Below are positions 55,331 to 63,856 of a stretch of 64,000 bases of DNA, in pieces. Numbering within the stretch: the first letter of the stretch is position 1; the number at the start of each line of letters is the position of its first letter. Position numbers and translations under genes: made by a program. The DNA comes from Pseudomonas sp. GL-B-19 (lineage in GTDB: Bacteria; Pseudomonadota; Gammaproteobacteria; Pseudomonadales; Pseudomonadaceae): the NCBI RefSeq assembly GCF_019956415.1, contig NZ_JAHBDK010000020.1, positions 310,001 through 374,000 of the forward strand, given 5' to 3'. The notes below the pieces were generated by a model. That model was given only the letters and a program-made list of their open reading frames with translations. It ran no database searches and was not told where the DNA came from.

Positions 55331-57058
55331 TCATTGTTGATATCGGTGCTGCCTCTGATAATGCGCAACGGCCTGCTCCAGATTTAGGAACATTCGTCTG
55401 TTGCCCAGTGCGTGGCCCAGCGGCGCATGGATAACCATCGTGGAAACGCTTGGGCTCATGCCCACCAGCCACAACGAGATGCCCTTTTCTCGCAAGCGCT
55501 GTTCCGCCGCCGTGAGCATTTTCAATGCGGTGTATTCCAGATCGAAAACACTGCGCAAATCGAGAATCACAACGCTGGGCTCCGCCTCCACAATCATCGT
55601 CCGGATTTTCGACCCCAGACGTTCGGCATTGGCAAAGAAGATGCGACCTTCAGGCCGCAGTAGCAACAGCCCCTCAAAGTGCTCATCGTTGTCAGTCTCG
55701 ACGGATGGCGGGCGATAGATGTTGGTGCCGGGTTTGCGCCCCAGTATGTGCACGGGCGGGTCCGAGACCTGGTAGGCCAGCGCCAGCAACGACACAATGA
55801 TCGCCACGACAATACCCTGCAGCGTGCCGAGCAACATGACCCCGACCATTGCCACAATCGCCCAGATAAATTCGGTGCGGCGCACCGATAGAATGTCGCG
55901 AAATTCCGAAGGCTGGATCAGGCCTATCGAATACACAATTACCACGGCGGCGAGCGTGGCATTGGGCATCAAACCAATGAACGGTGCGATCAGCAGGCAC
56001 GTCCCCAGTGCCAGCCCGGCAGTGATCAACCCTGCCAGTTGCGATTGCGCACCTGCCAGGCGATTGACGGCCGTTTGGGTGGTCCCACCCCCGGCGGCCA
56101 TGGCTCCAAGAAACGCACCACCCAGGTTTGCAAGGCCTGTCGCCACCAACTCACGGTTGGGTTGCAGTGCCGGTTCATCACTGCGGGCAAATGCTCGTCC
56201 CGCCGCGATGGTTTCGGTAAAACTCATGAGCGCAATGCCCATGGCCAACGGCCAGAGTTCGGACACTATCGACCAATCGGGTAGCGTCAACGCGGGCAAT
56301 CCGATGGGAACAATCCCCACGGCCGACACACCCAATTGCTCCAGATTGAGCACACTCATGCCGACGATGCCGAGCGCTACCGCAATCAGCGGCGCCGGCA
56401 ATCGCGGGGTAAAGTGCTTCATGCCGATCAGAATCAGCACCATGAACACACCGACTGCCACGGTCGGCAATGAGGCGTGCCCCATCCCCTGAAAGGTGGC
56501 GAGCACGTTGTGCAAAAAACCGCCTTTTTCGAAGTGGATGCCCAGCAACTTGGGGAGCTGGTCGAGCACGATGACAATCCCGATGCCGGCTTTGAAACCC
56601 ACCAGCACCGGTTCTGAAATGAAATTGGCAACAAAACCGAGGCGCATCATTCCTGCCACGACCAGTATGGCGCCAACCATAAAGGCCAATGTGGCCGAGG
56701 CAACTAACAGAGTCGCCGTATCGCCGGACGGGCTGATCTGCCCCAGTGCGGAGGCGACCAGGATGGCAAGCGTTGTGGTGGTACTGACGCTGAGCGGGCG
56801 TGAACTGCCGAGCACGGCGTAGATCGCCATCGGTACCAATACGGTGTAGAGACCAACCTGCACCGGCAGGCCTGCAATGGTGGCGTACGCCAGTGCCTTG
56901 GGAATGACCACGGCCGCGGCGGTCAGCCCCGCGATGACATCGCCTTTGAACCAGGCTCGTCGATAGTGACCCATCCACTCCGGTAGCAGGCGGCTCACGA
57001 CCCGTCGGGGGGGTAGTCCTGAAAGCTGATCTTCCAGATTGCTACGTTGTTGACTCAT
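55331..57058 (-). CDS. SulP-family anion transporter with STAS domain
   Basis: 575 residues: N-terminal membrane domain (about 30-425) with VIPKALAYATIAGLPV and AAGGGTTQTAVNRLAGA, both SulP signatures, and a C-terminal STAS domain (about 450-560, with VVILDLRSVFDLEYTALKML). SulP proteins carry sulfate, bicarbonate or dicarboxylates; the substrate here is not evident. ATG at 57058 was chosen; GGAG is 12 bases upstream, and an in-frame TTG at 57070 abuts it. The gene stands alone between ppk2 and the YiaV/YiaW pair. Confidence 0.87.
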   Translation of the reverse strand: MSQQRSNLEDQLSGLPPRRVVSRLLPEWMGHYRRAWFKGDVIAGLTAAAVVIPKALAYATIAGLPVQVGLYTVLVPMAIYAVLGSSRPLSVSTTTTLAILVASALGQISPSGDTATLLVASATLAFMVGAILVVAGMMRLGFVANFISEPVLVGFKAGIGIVIVLDQLPKLLGIHFEKGGFLHNVLATFQGMGHASLPTVAVGVFMVLILIGMKHFTPRLPAPLIAVALGIVGMSVLNLEQLGVSAVGIVPIGLPALTLPDWSIVSELWPLAMGIALMSFTETIAAGRAFARSDEPALQPNRELVATGLANLGGAFLGAMAAGGGTTQTAVNRLAGAQSQLAGLITAGLALGTCLLIAPFIGLMPNATLAAVVIVYSIGLIQPSEFRDILSVRRTEFIWAIVAMVGVMLLGTLQGIVVAIIVSLLALAYQVSDPPVHILGRKPGTNIYRPPSVETDNDEHFEGLLLLRPEGRIFFANAERLGSKIRTMIVEAEPSVVILDLRSVFDLEYTALKMLTAAEQRLREKGISLWLVGMSPSVSTMVIHAPLGHALGNRRMFLNLEQAVAHYQRQHRYQQ

Positions 57059-57173
57059 GAGGTGCTTCAACTCCTTTTACGCACAATTCAACTGACCACG
57101 CGTCACCTGAACGGTGGCGTGTAGTCACTGAAACTAAAAATATAGTCAGTCCGGGGGCAGACAGAGGAGGGGT

Positions 57174-57198
57174 GACGCCCCCTATTGCAGAGGGCGTC
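57174..57198 (-). terminator. Hairpin downstream of the yiaV-like gene
   Basis: GACGCCC and GGGCGTC with an 11-base loop, located just past the stop of the HlyD-type gene. No U run on either strand, so it may only protect the mRNA end. Confidence 0.4.
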
Positions 57199-57207
57199 AG
57201 CCGTTTC

Positions 57208-58167
57208 TTAATGGAATGGAAAGATGTAGTTCATCCAGGCAGCCATGCGCAGCAGAATTTTGCGCATCATGGCGATATGGTGAAAGTGCTGACTGTAGAG
57301 CGCCGCCTGCCCATAGGCGCCGCCGGGCATCTGATGGCTATATTGGGCATAGGCAGGGTCGGTGATTTCAATTATGACCGGTACCCGGCCTGCCGGCGGT
57401 GAGCCGGTGTAGCCGATCAACGTTCCGGAGGGCTGTACTTGTCCCTCTGCGATGACGCCGATGACGCTTGCAACCCGTCCCGAGAACACTTTGCCGGGAA
57501 TGCCGTCGAAGGCCACTTCCGCTTCATCGTCGACCGACAGGCGCAACAGGCTGTTTTGACGCATCCACGCGGCAAAGTAATGCCCCTCTTCCGGGATGAA
57601 CACCATGCTGGGACGCAAAGGTAACTTGGTGGCCATCATGCCAGGACGCAAGGAAACATGGGTCACGAAGCCTTTGCTAGGCGCGCGAACGGTGGAGTTG
57701 TCCAGCTCATACTGAGCATTATCCAATTGGGCCTGCAAGTCGTCGGATCGAGCAATGACGACGTCCAGTTCACGTTGGGTGCCGAAGTTGCGCTTGATCA
57801 GCTCAGTGATGCGGGCGCGATCAGCTTTTGCCGAAACCAGCTGTGCCTTGATGGACCTGACCCGGTACTCGAACGGGGCAGGGTCGATACGAAACAGCAC
57901 ATCGCCTTTTTCGAGCGGCTCGTTACCCTTGACCGGCACGTCGATCACGATGCCACTGACCACCGGAATCACCGGCACGGAGACGAAGTAAGAGCGAGCA
58001 ACCTCGGAGTACGGATGGTTGTAGTTCATCGTGAAGATCATTGCCCCCACGATCAGGATCCCGCCGAGCACGGCGGTAGGCACCGTCCATTTGTTCAGCG
58101 GTATGCGGAAAATCTTGAAGATGGCGGTACAGATGGCCGCATAGGTTAAAACGAGCAGAAGATCCAT
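57208..58167 (-). CDS. yiaV: HlyD-family protein, YiaV/YibH-like
   Basis: 319 residues with one or two N-terminal membrane helices (about 3-18 and 28-50), first lipoyl half (VSGIVIDVPVKGNEPLEKGD), a short helical hairpin, second lipoyl half (STVRAPSKGFVTHVSLRPGM) and a beta-barrel (IPEEGHYFAAWMRQ). The partner gene upstream encodes a DUF3302 protein, the same pair as yiaW-yiaV in E. coli; only three bases separate them. There is no outer membrane factor next to it. Its role in transport is not established. Confidence 0.83.
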   Translation of the reverse strand: MDLLLVLTYAAICTAIFKIFRIPLNKWTVPTAVLGGILIVGAMIFTMNYNHPYSEVARSYFVSVPVIPVVSGIVIDVPVKGNEPLEKGDVLFRIDPAPFEYRVRSIKAQLVSAKADRARITELIKRNFGTQRELDVVIARSDDLQAQLDNAQYELDNSTVRAPSKGFVTHVSLRPGMMATKLPLRPSMVFIPEEGHYFAAWMRQNSLLRLSVDDEAEVAFDGIPGKVFSGRVASVIGVIAEGQVQPSGTLIGYTGSPPAGRVPVIIEITDPAYAQYSHQMPGGAYGQAALYSQHFHHIAMMRKILLRMAAWMNYIFPFH

Positions 58168-58170
58168 GGC

Positions 58171-58542
58171 TTAGATTCCCTCACCGCGATTGTCTGACGC
58201 GGGTTTGTCCCGTGCGGTGCCGGCAGCCCCTTCCAGCCGTTCTATACGACTTTGCAGGTCGGCAACCTGCTGCTCCAGATGAGCGACATGAACTTGCGGT
58301 GACTTGCCATCACCAAATCCCCAGCCCCGGTCTTCCCGGTACGCCATCGCCCAGATCCATAGAAATGGCCAAAGCGCATGCAGGGTGAACAAACTGACCC
58401 AACCGGTTGCATGGATAGCGTCCTGATGCGGGTGATTGCGGTGTACGGAAATTTCATAAGGAATGTCGTGTAGCGCGATGATCCCGTAGAACAGGACCAG
58501 ACCGACAAAGAACAATAGGCCTAACGCGAAGTAATCAAGCAT
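58171..58542 (-). CDS. yiaW: DUF3302 inner membrane protein, YiaW-like
   Basis: 123 residues: membrane helix 1 (about 5-25), conserved HDIPYEISVHRNHPHQDAIH loop, membrane helix 2 (about 50-68), then a coiled-coil tail (HLEQQVADLQSRIERLEG). This matches DUF3302/YiaW. The start at 58542 has AGGAGG upstream. It is immediately followed by the yiaV-like adaptor gene, with which it probably forms a complex. Function is not known. Confidence 0.83.
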   Translation of the reverse strand: MLDYFALGLLFFVGLVLFYGIIALHDIPYEISVHRNHPHQDAIHATGWVSLFTLHALWPFLWIWAMAYREDRGWGFGDGKSPQVHVAHLEQQVADLQSRIERLEGAAGTARDKPASDNRGEGI

Positions 58543-58879
58543 GACCGCCCCCTCCTGGCACAAGCGATGTACTCGGCTCAGTGTAGTCACGGTTTTTATG
58601 AAAAATCAGTTCAAAACAACGCATAACAACTCCGGCAATTCAATTTTCAGCCAACGCAGGCTTACCCTGACTCCCAGCCTGTGACAGAACCTGCGGGCGA
58701 GCGAGAGGATCCCCCTAATTGCCGCTGTGATCTAGGTCGTTTTCTGCCACCGTCAGTGCTTTGCCGTGAAGGCCGTGGAGCACTTTGGAACAGCGCCAAC
58801 CTGGGGTTTGTGGTGAGGCTGCAGGGCAAGGGCGAACAGATTCGTTCGCCGGGAGAACCGCACTCACGGCATTCGTCAT
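58543..58879. other. Gap between yiaW-like gene and small secreted protein gene
   Basis: 337 bases with no credible gene. It contains the yiaW promoter region (A/T-richer near 58600-58640) and a hairpin GGCGAAC-six-GTTCGCC at 58831-58850 downstream of the small secreted protein gene. Confidence 0.5.
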
Positions 58880-59176
58880 TCAATCTCTGCGCTTATCAAG
58901 GCATTGACGGCGCAGGGTGAGGTTATTGATGTCCATGCAATTGACCGCGTGATCATCATCATAGTCTTTGGCCTTGTCCTTGGCTTTGTCGCCGCAATTG
59001 CCATTCCCATTGCAATTACCTTTGCCGGCATTGCCATTTTGATTGTTGTTATATTTCACACAGTTTTTGGCGGCATTTGCACTGCCCGCGTTTTCGCAAT
59101 TTGCAGCGGCAAAGGACAGCGATGGCAAAGCCAGGGAGAACAGAAATGTGCACACAAGGGGCGCAATGATTCGCAT
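58880..59176 (-). CDS. Small secreted Asn/Gly/Lys-rich protein
   Basis: 98 residues: signal peptide (MRIIAPLVCTFLFSLALPSL, cleavage after SFA), then a low-complexity stretch of Asn, Gly, Lys and Asp (about 35-70) and a C-terminal part with Cys in NCMDINNL and RRQCLDK. Cys residues in the mature part (at least five) could form disulfides. GGAG precedes the start at 59176. I do not recognise the family; a periplasmic or exported protein of unknown function. Confidence 0.65.
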   Translation of the reverse strand: MRIIAPLVCTFLFSLALPSLSFAAANCENAGSANAAKNCVKYNNNQNGNAGKGNCNGNGNCGDKAKDKAKDYDDDHAVNCMDINNLTLRRQCLDKRRD

Positions 59177-59269
59177 AACCAAACTCCAGAATAGATTGTT
59201 TTTTACCAGCAACGATTGCCTTTCCACTCTGCCTGACTATAGCAGGCGTCCAGATAAGGGCCGTGCACC

Positions 59270-59878
59270 TTAACCCTGCCTGGTGGAGAGAATCGCCGGC
59301 ATTTGCAACTCTTTGTAAATTGCGAGAAATCTCAAGCCCGAGGTGAATATCAAGGCAATCCAGCCGGCGATCTGGATTGTCGGGAATACATCACGCAACA
59401 AGACATAGAGGGTGCACCCGAGCAGGATCGGCGTGGCGTAGATCTCACGTGACATCAACAACGAGACTCTCCCTGCCAGCACGTCACGCGCGATACCGCC
59501 ACCAATACTGGTCAGCACGCCCATCATCACGGCGAAAGGTGCAGCAAGATGAAACCCCAGCACTTTCTCGGTAGCGACTATTGCGAACAGTGCGGCCGCA
59601 AAACCATCGAGGTACAGCAACAACCGATAGCGTTGCTGGAATCGCTTGGTGAGAAAGAAAGCCAGCAGTCCGGCAATCAGCGCGACCCAAATGTAGTTGA
59701 AGTCGGCAATCCAGAAAATCGGTTGATCGAGCAACAGGTCGCGGATGGTGCCCCCACCGATAGCGGTGATGATGCCAAGTACCACGGCTCCGAACACATC
59801 GACCCCCGCCTTCTGGATAGCCAGCACCCCGGTAATGGCAAACACGGCGGTGCCCAACATTTGCTGAAAATAAAGCAT
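59270..59878 (-). CDS. TRIC/YicG-family (UPF0126) membrane protein
   Basis: 202 residues with seven predicted membrane helices and two related halves, each with a Gly-rich signature (GIITAIGGGTIRDLLL and GVLTSIGGGIARDVLA). This is the trimeric intracellular cation channel/glycine-transporter-like family; bacterial members conduct K+ and Na+, or glycine in some reports. The exact substrate is open. It lies downstream of the alcohol dehydrogenase gene on the same strand, with a 34-base gap. Confidence 0.87.
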   Translation of the reverse strand: MLYFQQMLGTAVFAITGVLAIQKAGVDVFGAVVLGIITAIGGGTIRDLLLDQPIFWIADFNYIWVALIAGLLAFFLTKRFQQRYRLLLYLDGFAAALFAIVATEKVLGFHLAAPFAVMMGVLTSIGGGIARDVLAGRVSLLMSREIYATPILLGCTLYVLLRDVFPTIQIAGWIALIFTSGLRFLAIYKELQMPAILSTRQG

Positions 59879-59912
59879 CCGTTACTCCGTCACGTATTTC
59901 GGTGCCAGTCGG

Positions 59913-60944
59913 TCATTTACTGGCGTCCAGCACGACGCGGTAACGCGCCTTGCCGCTGCGCAGATGATCGATCGCGTCGTTCACCCGGCTCATGGGAAAC
60001 AGTTCGACCTGCGGCAGGATCTGATGACGTGCGCAGAACTCCAGCATGGTTGCCGTGTTACTGGGTGAGCCCACCGGTGAGCCGGACAGGCTCTTTTGTC
60101 TGGGAATCAGATCGAACACGTGCACCGGAATGGCACTGGGCACGACGCCGACAAAATGCAGGCGCCCCTTGCCGCGCAAAGTGGCGAGCATGGCTGGCCA
60201 ATCGAGGTCGGCGCTGGCGCAGACCAGAAGAAAATCCAGGGTGCCGGCAATGGATTTCACGGCGTTACTGTCGGTCGAGGCGATGACGTTGTGCGCACCA
60301 AGGCGCTTGGCTTCATCCTGCTTGTTCAGTGACGAGGTAAAGGCCGTGACTTCGCAGCCCCAGGCATTAAGGAAGCGCAGGGCCAGGTGACCCAGGCCAC
60401 CGATGCCCACCACGCCGACCCGGTCAGTCGGCTTGACGTCGAATTCCACCAGCGGGTTGAACACCGTCGAGCCGGCGCAGAACAAAGGTCCGGCCATGGA
60501 GGGGTCGAGTCCGTCCGGAATCGGTAGTGCCCAGGCCCAGTGCGAACGCAACCTGTCGGCAAAGCCTCCGTTACTTCCAATGATGGTGGGTTTGGCCGTG
60601 TTGCAGAGCTGGTGGGAGCCCTCGATGCAGGAAGAACAATGCATGCAGCTGCCCTTCAACCAGCCAATGCCTACCCTTTGTCCCACTTCGAGACCACGGA
60701 CCTGCGGGCCCACGCGGACAATACGGCCAACCACTTCGTGACCGGGGATAAACGGGTACTGGCTGATACCCCATTCGTTATCGATCATCGACTGGTCGGA
60801 ATGGCAAACGCCGCAATATTCCACGGCGACTTCCACTTCTTCACTGCCCAATGGACCGGGATCATAGCTGTGACGCTCCAGTGGCGCGCCGGCCGTCGTT
60901 GCGGCCCAACCGGTGAATGTCGTGAGTTCGGTGCTGTCGCTCAT
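59913..60944 (-). CDS. Zinc-dependent NAD(P) alcohol dehydrogenase (CAD/YahK-like)
   Basis: 343 residues. Catalytic zinc ligands are in YCGVCHSD and PGHEVVGR, structural zinc ligands in the four-Cys run CMHCSSCIEGSHQLC, and the cofactor loop is VGIGGLGHLAL. This is the cinnamyl-alcohol-dehydrogenase-like group, usually NADPH-dependent reductases of broad aldehydes. The start at 60944 has GGAGGGA upstream; a longer frame to 61124 is not supported. It is probably co-transcribed with the TRIC-type gene. Confidence 0.88.
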   Translation of the reverse strand: MSDSTELTTFTGWAATTAGAPLERHSYDPGPLGSEEVEVAVEYCGVCHSDQSMIDNEWGISQYPFIPGHEVVGRIVRVGPQVRGLEVGQRVGIGWLKGSCMHCSSCIEGSHQLCNTAKPTIIGSNGGFADRLRSHWAWALPIPDGLDPSMAGPLFCAGSTVFNPLVEFDVKPTDRVGVVGIGGLGHLALRFLNAWGCEVTAFTSSLNKQDEAKRLGAHNVIASTDSNAVKSIAGTLDFLLVCASADLDWPAMLATLRGKGRLHFVGVVPSAIPVHVFDLIPRQKSLSGSPVGSPSNTATMLEFCARHQILPQVELFPMSRVNDAIDHLRSGKARYRVVLDASK

Positions 60945-61051
60945 GGAGTCCCTCCAGATCAGGAAGCCGCTAGGGAGGCGCGGCGCAGATAAGGAAGTGT
61001 AGCGGGGCGCTTGCCGTTGTCTCGGATGCTGATGAATGGGGCAAGCCGCTA

Positions 61052-61150
61052 TCAGGATTGGCCCGTCGTAGAGTCGGTAAGCTTGGGGATCACCTTGATC
61101 TCGAACTGGAAACCATCGAGCCATGTCACGCCGACGGCGGTTAACGTCGG
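61052..61150 (-). pseudogene. RidA-family remnant (C-terminal end only)
   Basis: The last ~33 codons read FHPTLTAVGVTWLDG and FQFEIKVIPKL to a stop, the end of a RidA/YjgF-type protein. The rest of a RidA protein (about 100 residues) is absent: upstream the reading frame runs antisense into the diguanylate cyclase gene. The break lies at about 61150. Confidence 0.6.
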
Positions 61151-62431
61151 GTGAAACGCGTTACCCCCATTGTGCGCAATCAACTTGATACCAATGAAGC
61201 GGTGTTGGCCGGGTTCTCGGCATTTCTTCAGGCCGTTGACCAGAGTGATACGCAAGCAGCCGCTCGTTATGCGGCAGCCGTTTTATCTGCCTATCCCCAC
61301 ATTTATATGCTTGAGGCGGCGAGGGCGGTCCCCATCGCTGAGCAGGCTGCTTTTGAAGACCTGTTACGCCGCACCTACGCATTGGCTCGAACCCAAAATA
61401 ATCTGAAGCCCGTCGTATCCCCGGTTTTCTCGATGTATGAGGGGGGCAACGCTTACATTCTGATGCAGTCAGTCAGCCGCCCTGAACAAGCGCGAGAAAA
61501 CGCACGGCCGAATTTTTTCGGTAGCACGATGGTGTCTTTGCTATTACTCAAGACAGGCTCGTTAATGGATGCGGTGAGTCAGGCGAACGTTGATCCCCTG
61601 GTTCACATCAGCGCAGTCCTGAAAACCACCGCAGGATCTGAAAGCGATGTGTTTTCAACGCAGACCGAAGAAGCCGGCTTCCTGGATCGCCTATTCTTTG
61701 CGCGTCTGGCTGAGCGGGTCGAGATCAGCAGTGCTTCACAACCCATGACATTGTCGTTTGAGCGTCAGTTGCGCTTAGGAGATGCGCTGACTGCGCAAAC
61801 AGTGATAATCCTCGCGGTTCTGGCAGGAGCTCTCGTGCTAATGCCGTTGGTATTGATTCGGCATTTCAAGGCCCTGGAAAGGGCAGAGCTCGAGCACAAA
61901 CGCTCGGCTTATCTTGCCACCCATGACGTGCTCACCCAATTGCCTAATCGCTATCTCTTCGCCGATCGTTTTGAACAGACCTTCTCCGATTGGAACGTAT
62001 ACGGCGTTCCGTTTGCTGTGCTGTTGATCGACCTGGATCACTTCAAGGAAATCAACGACCAGTACGGCCACGAGGTCGGCGACCAGGTGCTTCGGGCGGT
62101 CGCCAAACGCATGCTTCAGAGCACTCGTTCGTGTGACACCGTCGCTCGCTACGGTGGCGATGAATTTGTGGTTCTGATTGCGAATTTCACCGATACGGAA
62201 TGTGCTGAAAACAGAGCTGAGAGAATGCTGGAAGCCATTGCGCAACCGGTTGCAACAAGCGCAGGAGAGCTGACCCTCTCGTGCAGTATCGGCGTTTCGC
62301 TGTGCCCCCTGCATGGCCAGAGTCTGGATACCTTGCTCAAGGCGGCGGATCAGGCCATGTATGGCGTCAAGCAACTAGGACGCAAGGGCGTTGCGTTGAC
62401 TGAGTGTCGTGCGGTCTCTGGAGAGGTTTGA
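61151..62431 (+). CDS. Diguanylate cyclase, probably 5'-truncated
   Basis: 426 codons from a GTG at 61151. A sensor-like domain (about 5-205) is followed by one membrane helix (about 217-237) and a GGDEF domain (about 255-420) with RYGGDEF intact and an I-site (RSCD) five residues before. The sensor domain begins directly at the edge of the open frame with no first membrane helix, although such periplasmic sensors normally follow one. No Shine-Dalgarno sequence is seen. The 5' end coincides with the RidA break, so the gene was probably cut by a deletion. The catalytic domain could still be functional if expressed. Confidence 0.75.
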   Translation: MKRVTPIVRNQLDTNEAVLAGFSAFLQAVDQSDTQAAARYAAAVLSAYPHIYMLEAARAVPIAEQAAFEDLLRRTYALARTQNNLKPVVSPVFSMYEGGNAYILMQSVSRPEQARENARPNFFGSTMVSLLLLKTGSLMDAVSQANVDPLVHISAVLKTTAGSESDVFSTQTEEAGFLDRLFFARLAERVEISSASQPMTLSFERQLRLGDALTAQTVIILAVLAGALVLMPLVLIRHFKALERAELEHKRSAYLATHDVLTQLPNRYLFADRFEQTFSDWNVYGVPFAVLLIDLDHFKEINDQYGHEVGDQVLRAVAKRMLQSTRSCDTVARYGGDEFVVLIANFTDTECAENRAERMLEAIAQPVATSAGELTLSCSIGVSLCPLHGQSLDTLLKAADQAMYGVKQLGRKGVALTECRAVSGEV

Positions 62432-62940
62432 GGGCAAAAAGTTTTTAGCCCAAGGCCATGTGTAAGCGATGTAAATCCCGATCGGTTTCAATCATGTGTT
62501 GGTCCAATTGTGAGCCGCAGCCAGGCCGATGTCTGGCCAAAAGAAAAAGCAAAACCCCGGAGGTCCTCCCTGCCGGGGTTTTTTTATGTCCTCCCTGTCT
62601 CCCTGCCGGGAAGAGCGCATCGTCAAAGTAGCAAGGATCTCTGTAGGGTGAGCGTGCGACCACGCATCTCTATCGATGTTAAAAAATGTTATTTAGAAAA
62701 AAACACTTCACACAATCCGTTCATTGGTGGATTATCTACTCGACCCGAATGACAACCTGAAAACAATACAAAACAGGATTGTGACGATGTTCGACAAGGC
62801 GCCCACAGATTTACTCCCGCCCATTCAAGGGGCAGACATGTCAGTCACAATCGATCCCGGCATCAACCTCTCAAAAACGCGGACAGTCACCTGCGCCTTT
62901 CTGGCGCGGATACAACCGCTGCTTTTCTCAGGAGCACCCC
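62432..62940. other. Intergenic region upstream of ltnD
   Basis: 509 bases: a small hairpin GGGCAAAAAGTTTTTAGCCC right after the diguanylate cyclase stop, the terminator at 62551-62585, an A/T-rich stretch (62680-62780) likely to contain the ltnD promoter, and AGGAG before the ltnD start. No gene is credible here. Confidence 0.55.
62551..62585 (+). terminator. Rho-independent terminator
   Basis: AAAACCCCGG, 12-base loop, CCGGGG followed by seven T. Ends transcripts from the diguanylate cyclase side. Confidence 0.85.
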
Positions 62941-63846
62941 ATGAACAATAAAAATGTCGGCGTTATCGGTCTTGGCGCTATGGGACTGGGCATTGCCCGC
63001 TCGTTATTGCGTAGCGGCTTCAATGTGCACGCCTGTGATGTGCGTGAAGCAGTCACGCAACAGTTCGCCAGCGAGGGAGCTGTTGCATGCACCTCACCCG
63101 CGCAGATGGCGGGTGAGTGCGATGTGATCATTACGGTGGTGGTCAATGCCGAACAGACTGAAACGGTGTTGTTTGGTGAAGGCGGCGCGGTTGCGGCGTT
63201 ACGTCCTGAGAGCCTGGTGATTGGATGTGCCACTGTGGCTCCGACCTATGCCGTAGATCTTGGGCAACGCCTGGCCGACAAAGGTCTGCTGTATCTGGAT
63301 GCGCCAATCTCCGGTGGAGCCGCCAAAGCGGCGGCCGGCGAGATGACCATGATGACCTCCGGCCCGGCTCCAGCCTATGCCAAAGCGGATGCAATCCTGG
63401 CGGGCATGGCCGGCAAGGTCTATCGCCTGGGAGACGTTCATGGCTTGGGTTCCAAGGTCAAAATCATCAATCAGTTGCTCGCGGGTGTGCACATTGCCGC
63501 CTCTGCTGAAGCCATGGCATTGGGGTTGCGCGAAGGGGTCGATGCCGATGCGTTGTATGAAGTGATCACCCACAGCGCGGGTAATTCATGGATGTTTGAG
63601 AACCGTGTGCCGCACATTCTCAAGGCTGATTACACGCCTTTGTCCGCTGTCGATATTTTCGTCAAGGATCTGGGTCTGGTGCTCGATACCGCCCGGGCCA
63701 GCAAATTCCCGTTGCCCTTGTCAGCCACTGCGCACCAGATGTTCATGCAGGCGTCCAGTGCCGGCTTCGGACGCGAAGATGACTCGGCAGTGATCAAGAT
63801 TTTCCCGGGCATAGAACTACCGACTGCCAAGCCTGAATCTGTTTGA
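62941..63846 (+). CDS. ltnD: L-threonate dehydrogenase (3-hydroxyisobutyrate dehydrogenase family)
   Basis: 301 residues. Rossmann start VGVIGLGAMGLGIARSL, substrate-site DAPISGGAAKAAAGEMTMM, and catalytic Lys in VKIINQLLAGVH (GxxxKxxN region). The next gene encodes a four-carbon acid sugar kinase, so this matches the LtnD/OtnK route that oxidises threonate or erythronate to the 3-oxo acid before phosphorylation. AGGAG lies before the ATG. Specificity (L-threonate versus D-erythronate) cannot be fixed from sequence alone. Confidence 0.86.
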   Translation: MNNKNVGVIGLGAMGLGIARSLLRSGFNVHACDVREAVTQQFASEGAVACTSPAQMAGECDVIITVVVNAEQTETVLFGEGGAVAALRPESLVIGCATVAPTYAVDLGQRLADKGLLYLDAPISGGAAKAAAGEMTMMTSGPAPAYAKADAILAGMAGKVYRLGDVHGLGSKVKIINQLLAGVHIAASAEAMALGLREGVDADALYEVITHSAGNSWMFENRVPHILKADYTPLSAVDIFVKDLGLVLDTARASKFPLPLSATAHQMFMQASSAGFGREDDSAVIKIFPGIELPTAKPESV

Positions 63847-63856
63847 GGACCGCTCC

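Noticed and set aside
62724..62951. Possible 75-codon gene upstream of ltnD
   Set aside because: GTG start without Shine-Dalgarno sequence, no domain, overlaps the ltnD ribosome binding site; likely leader or promoter sequence.
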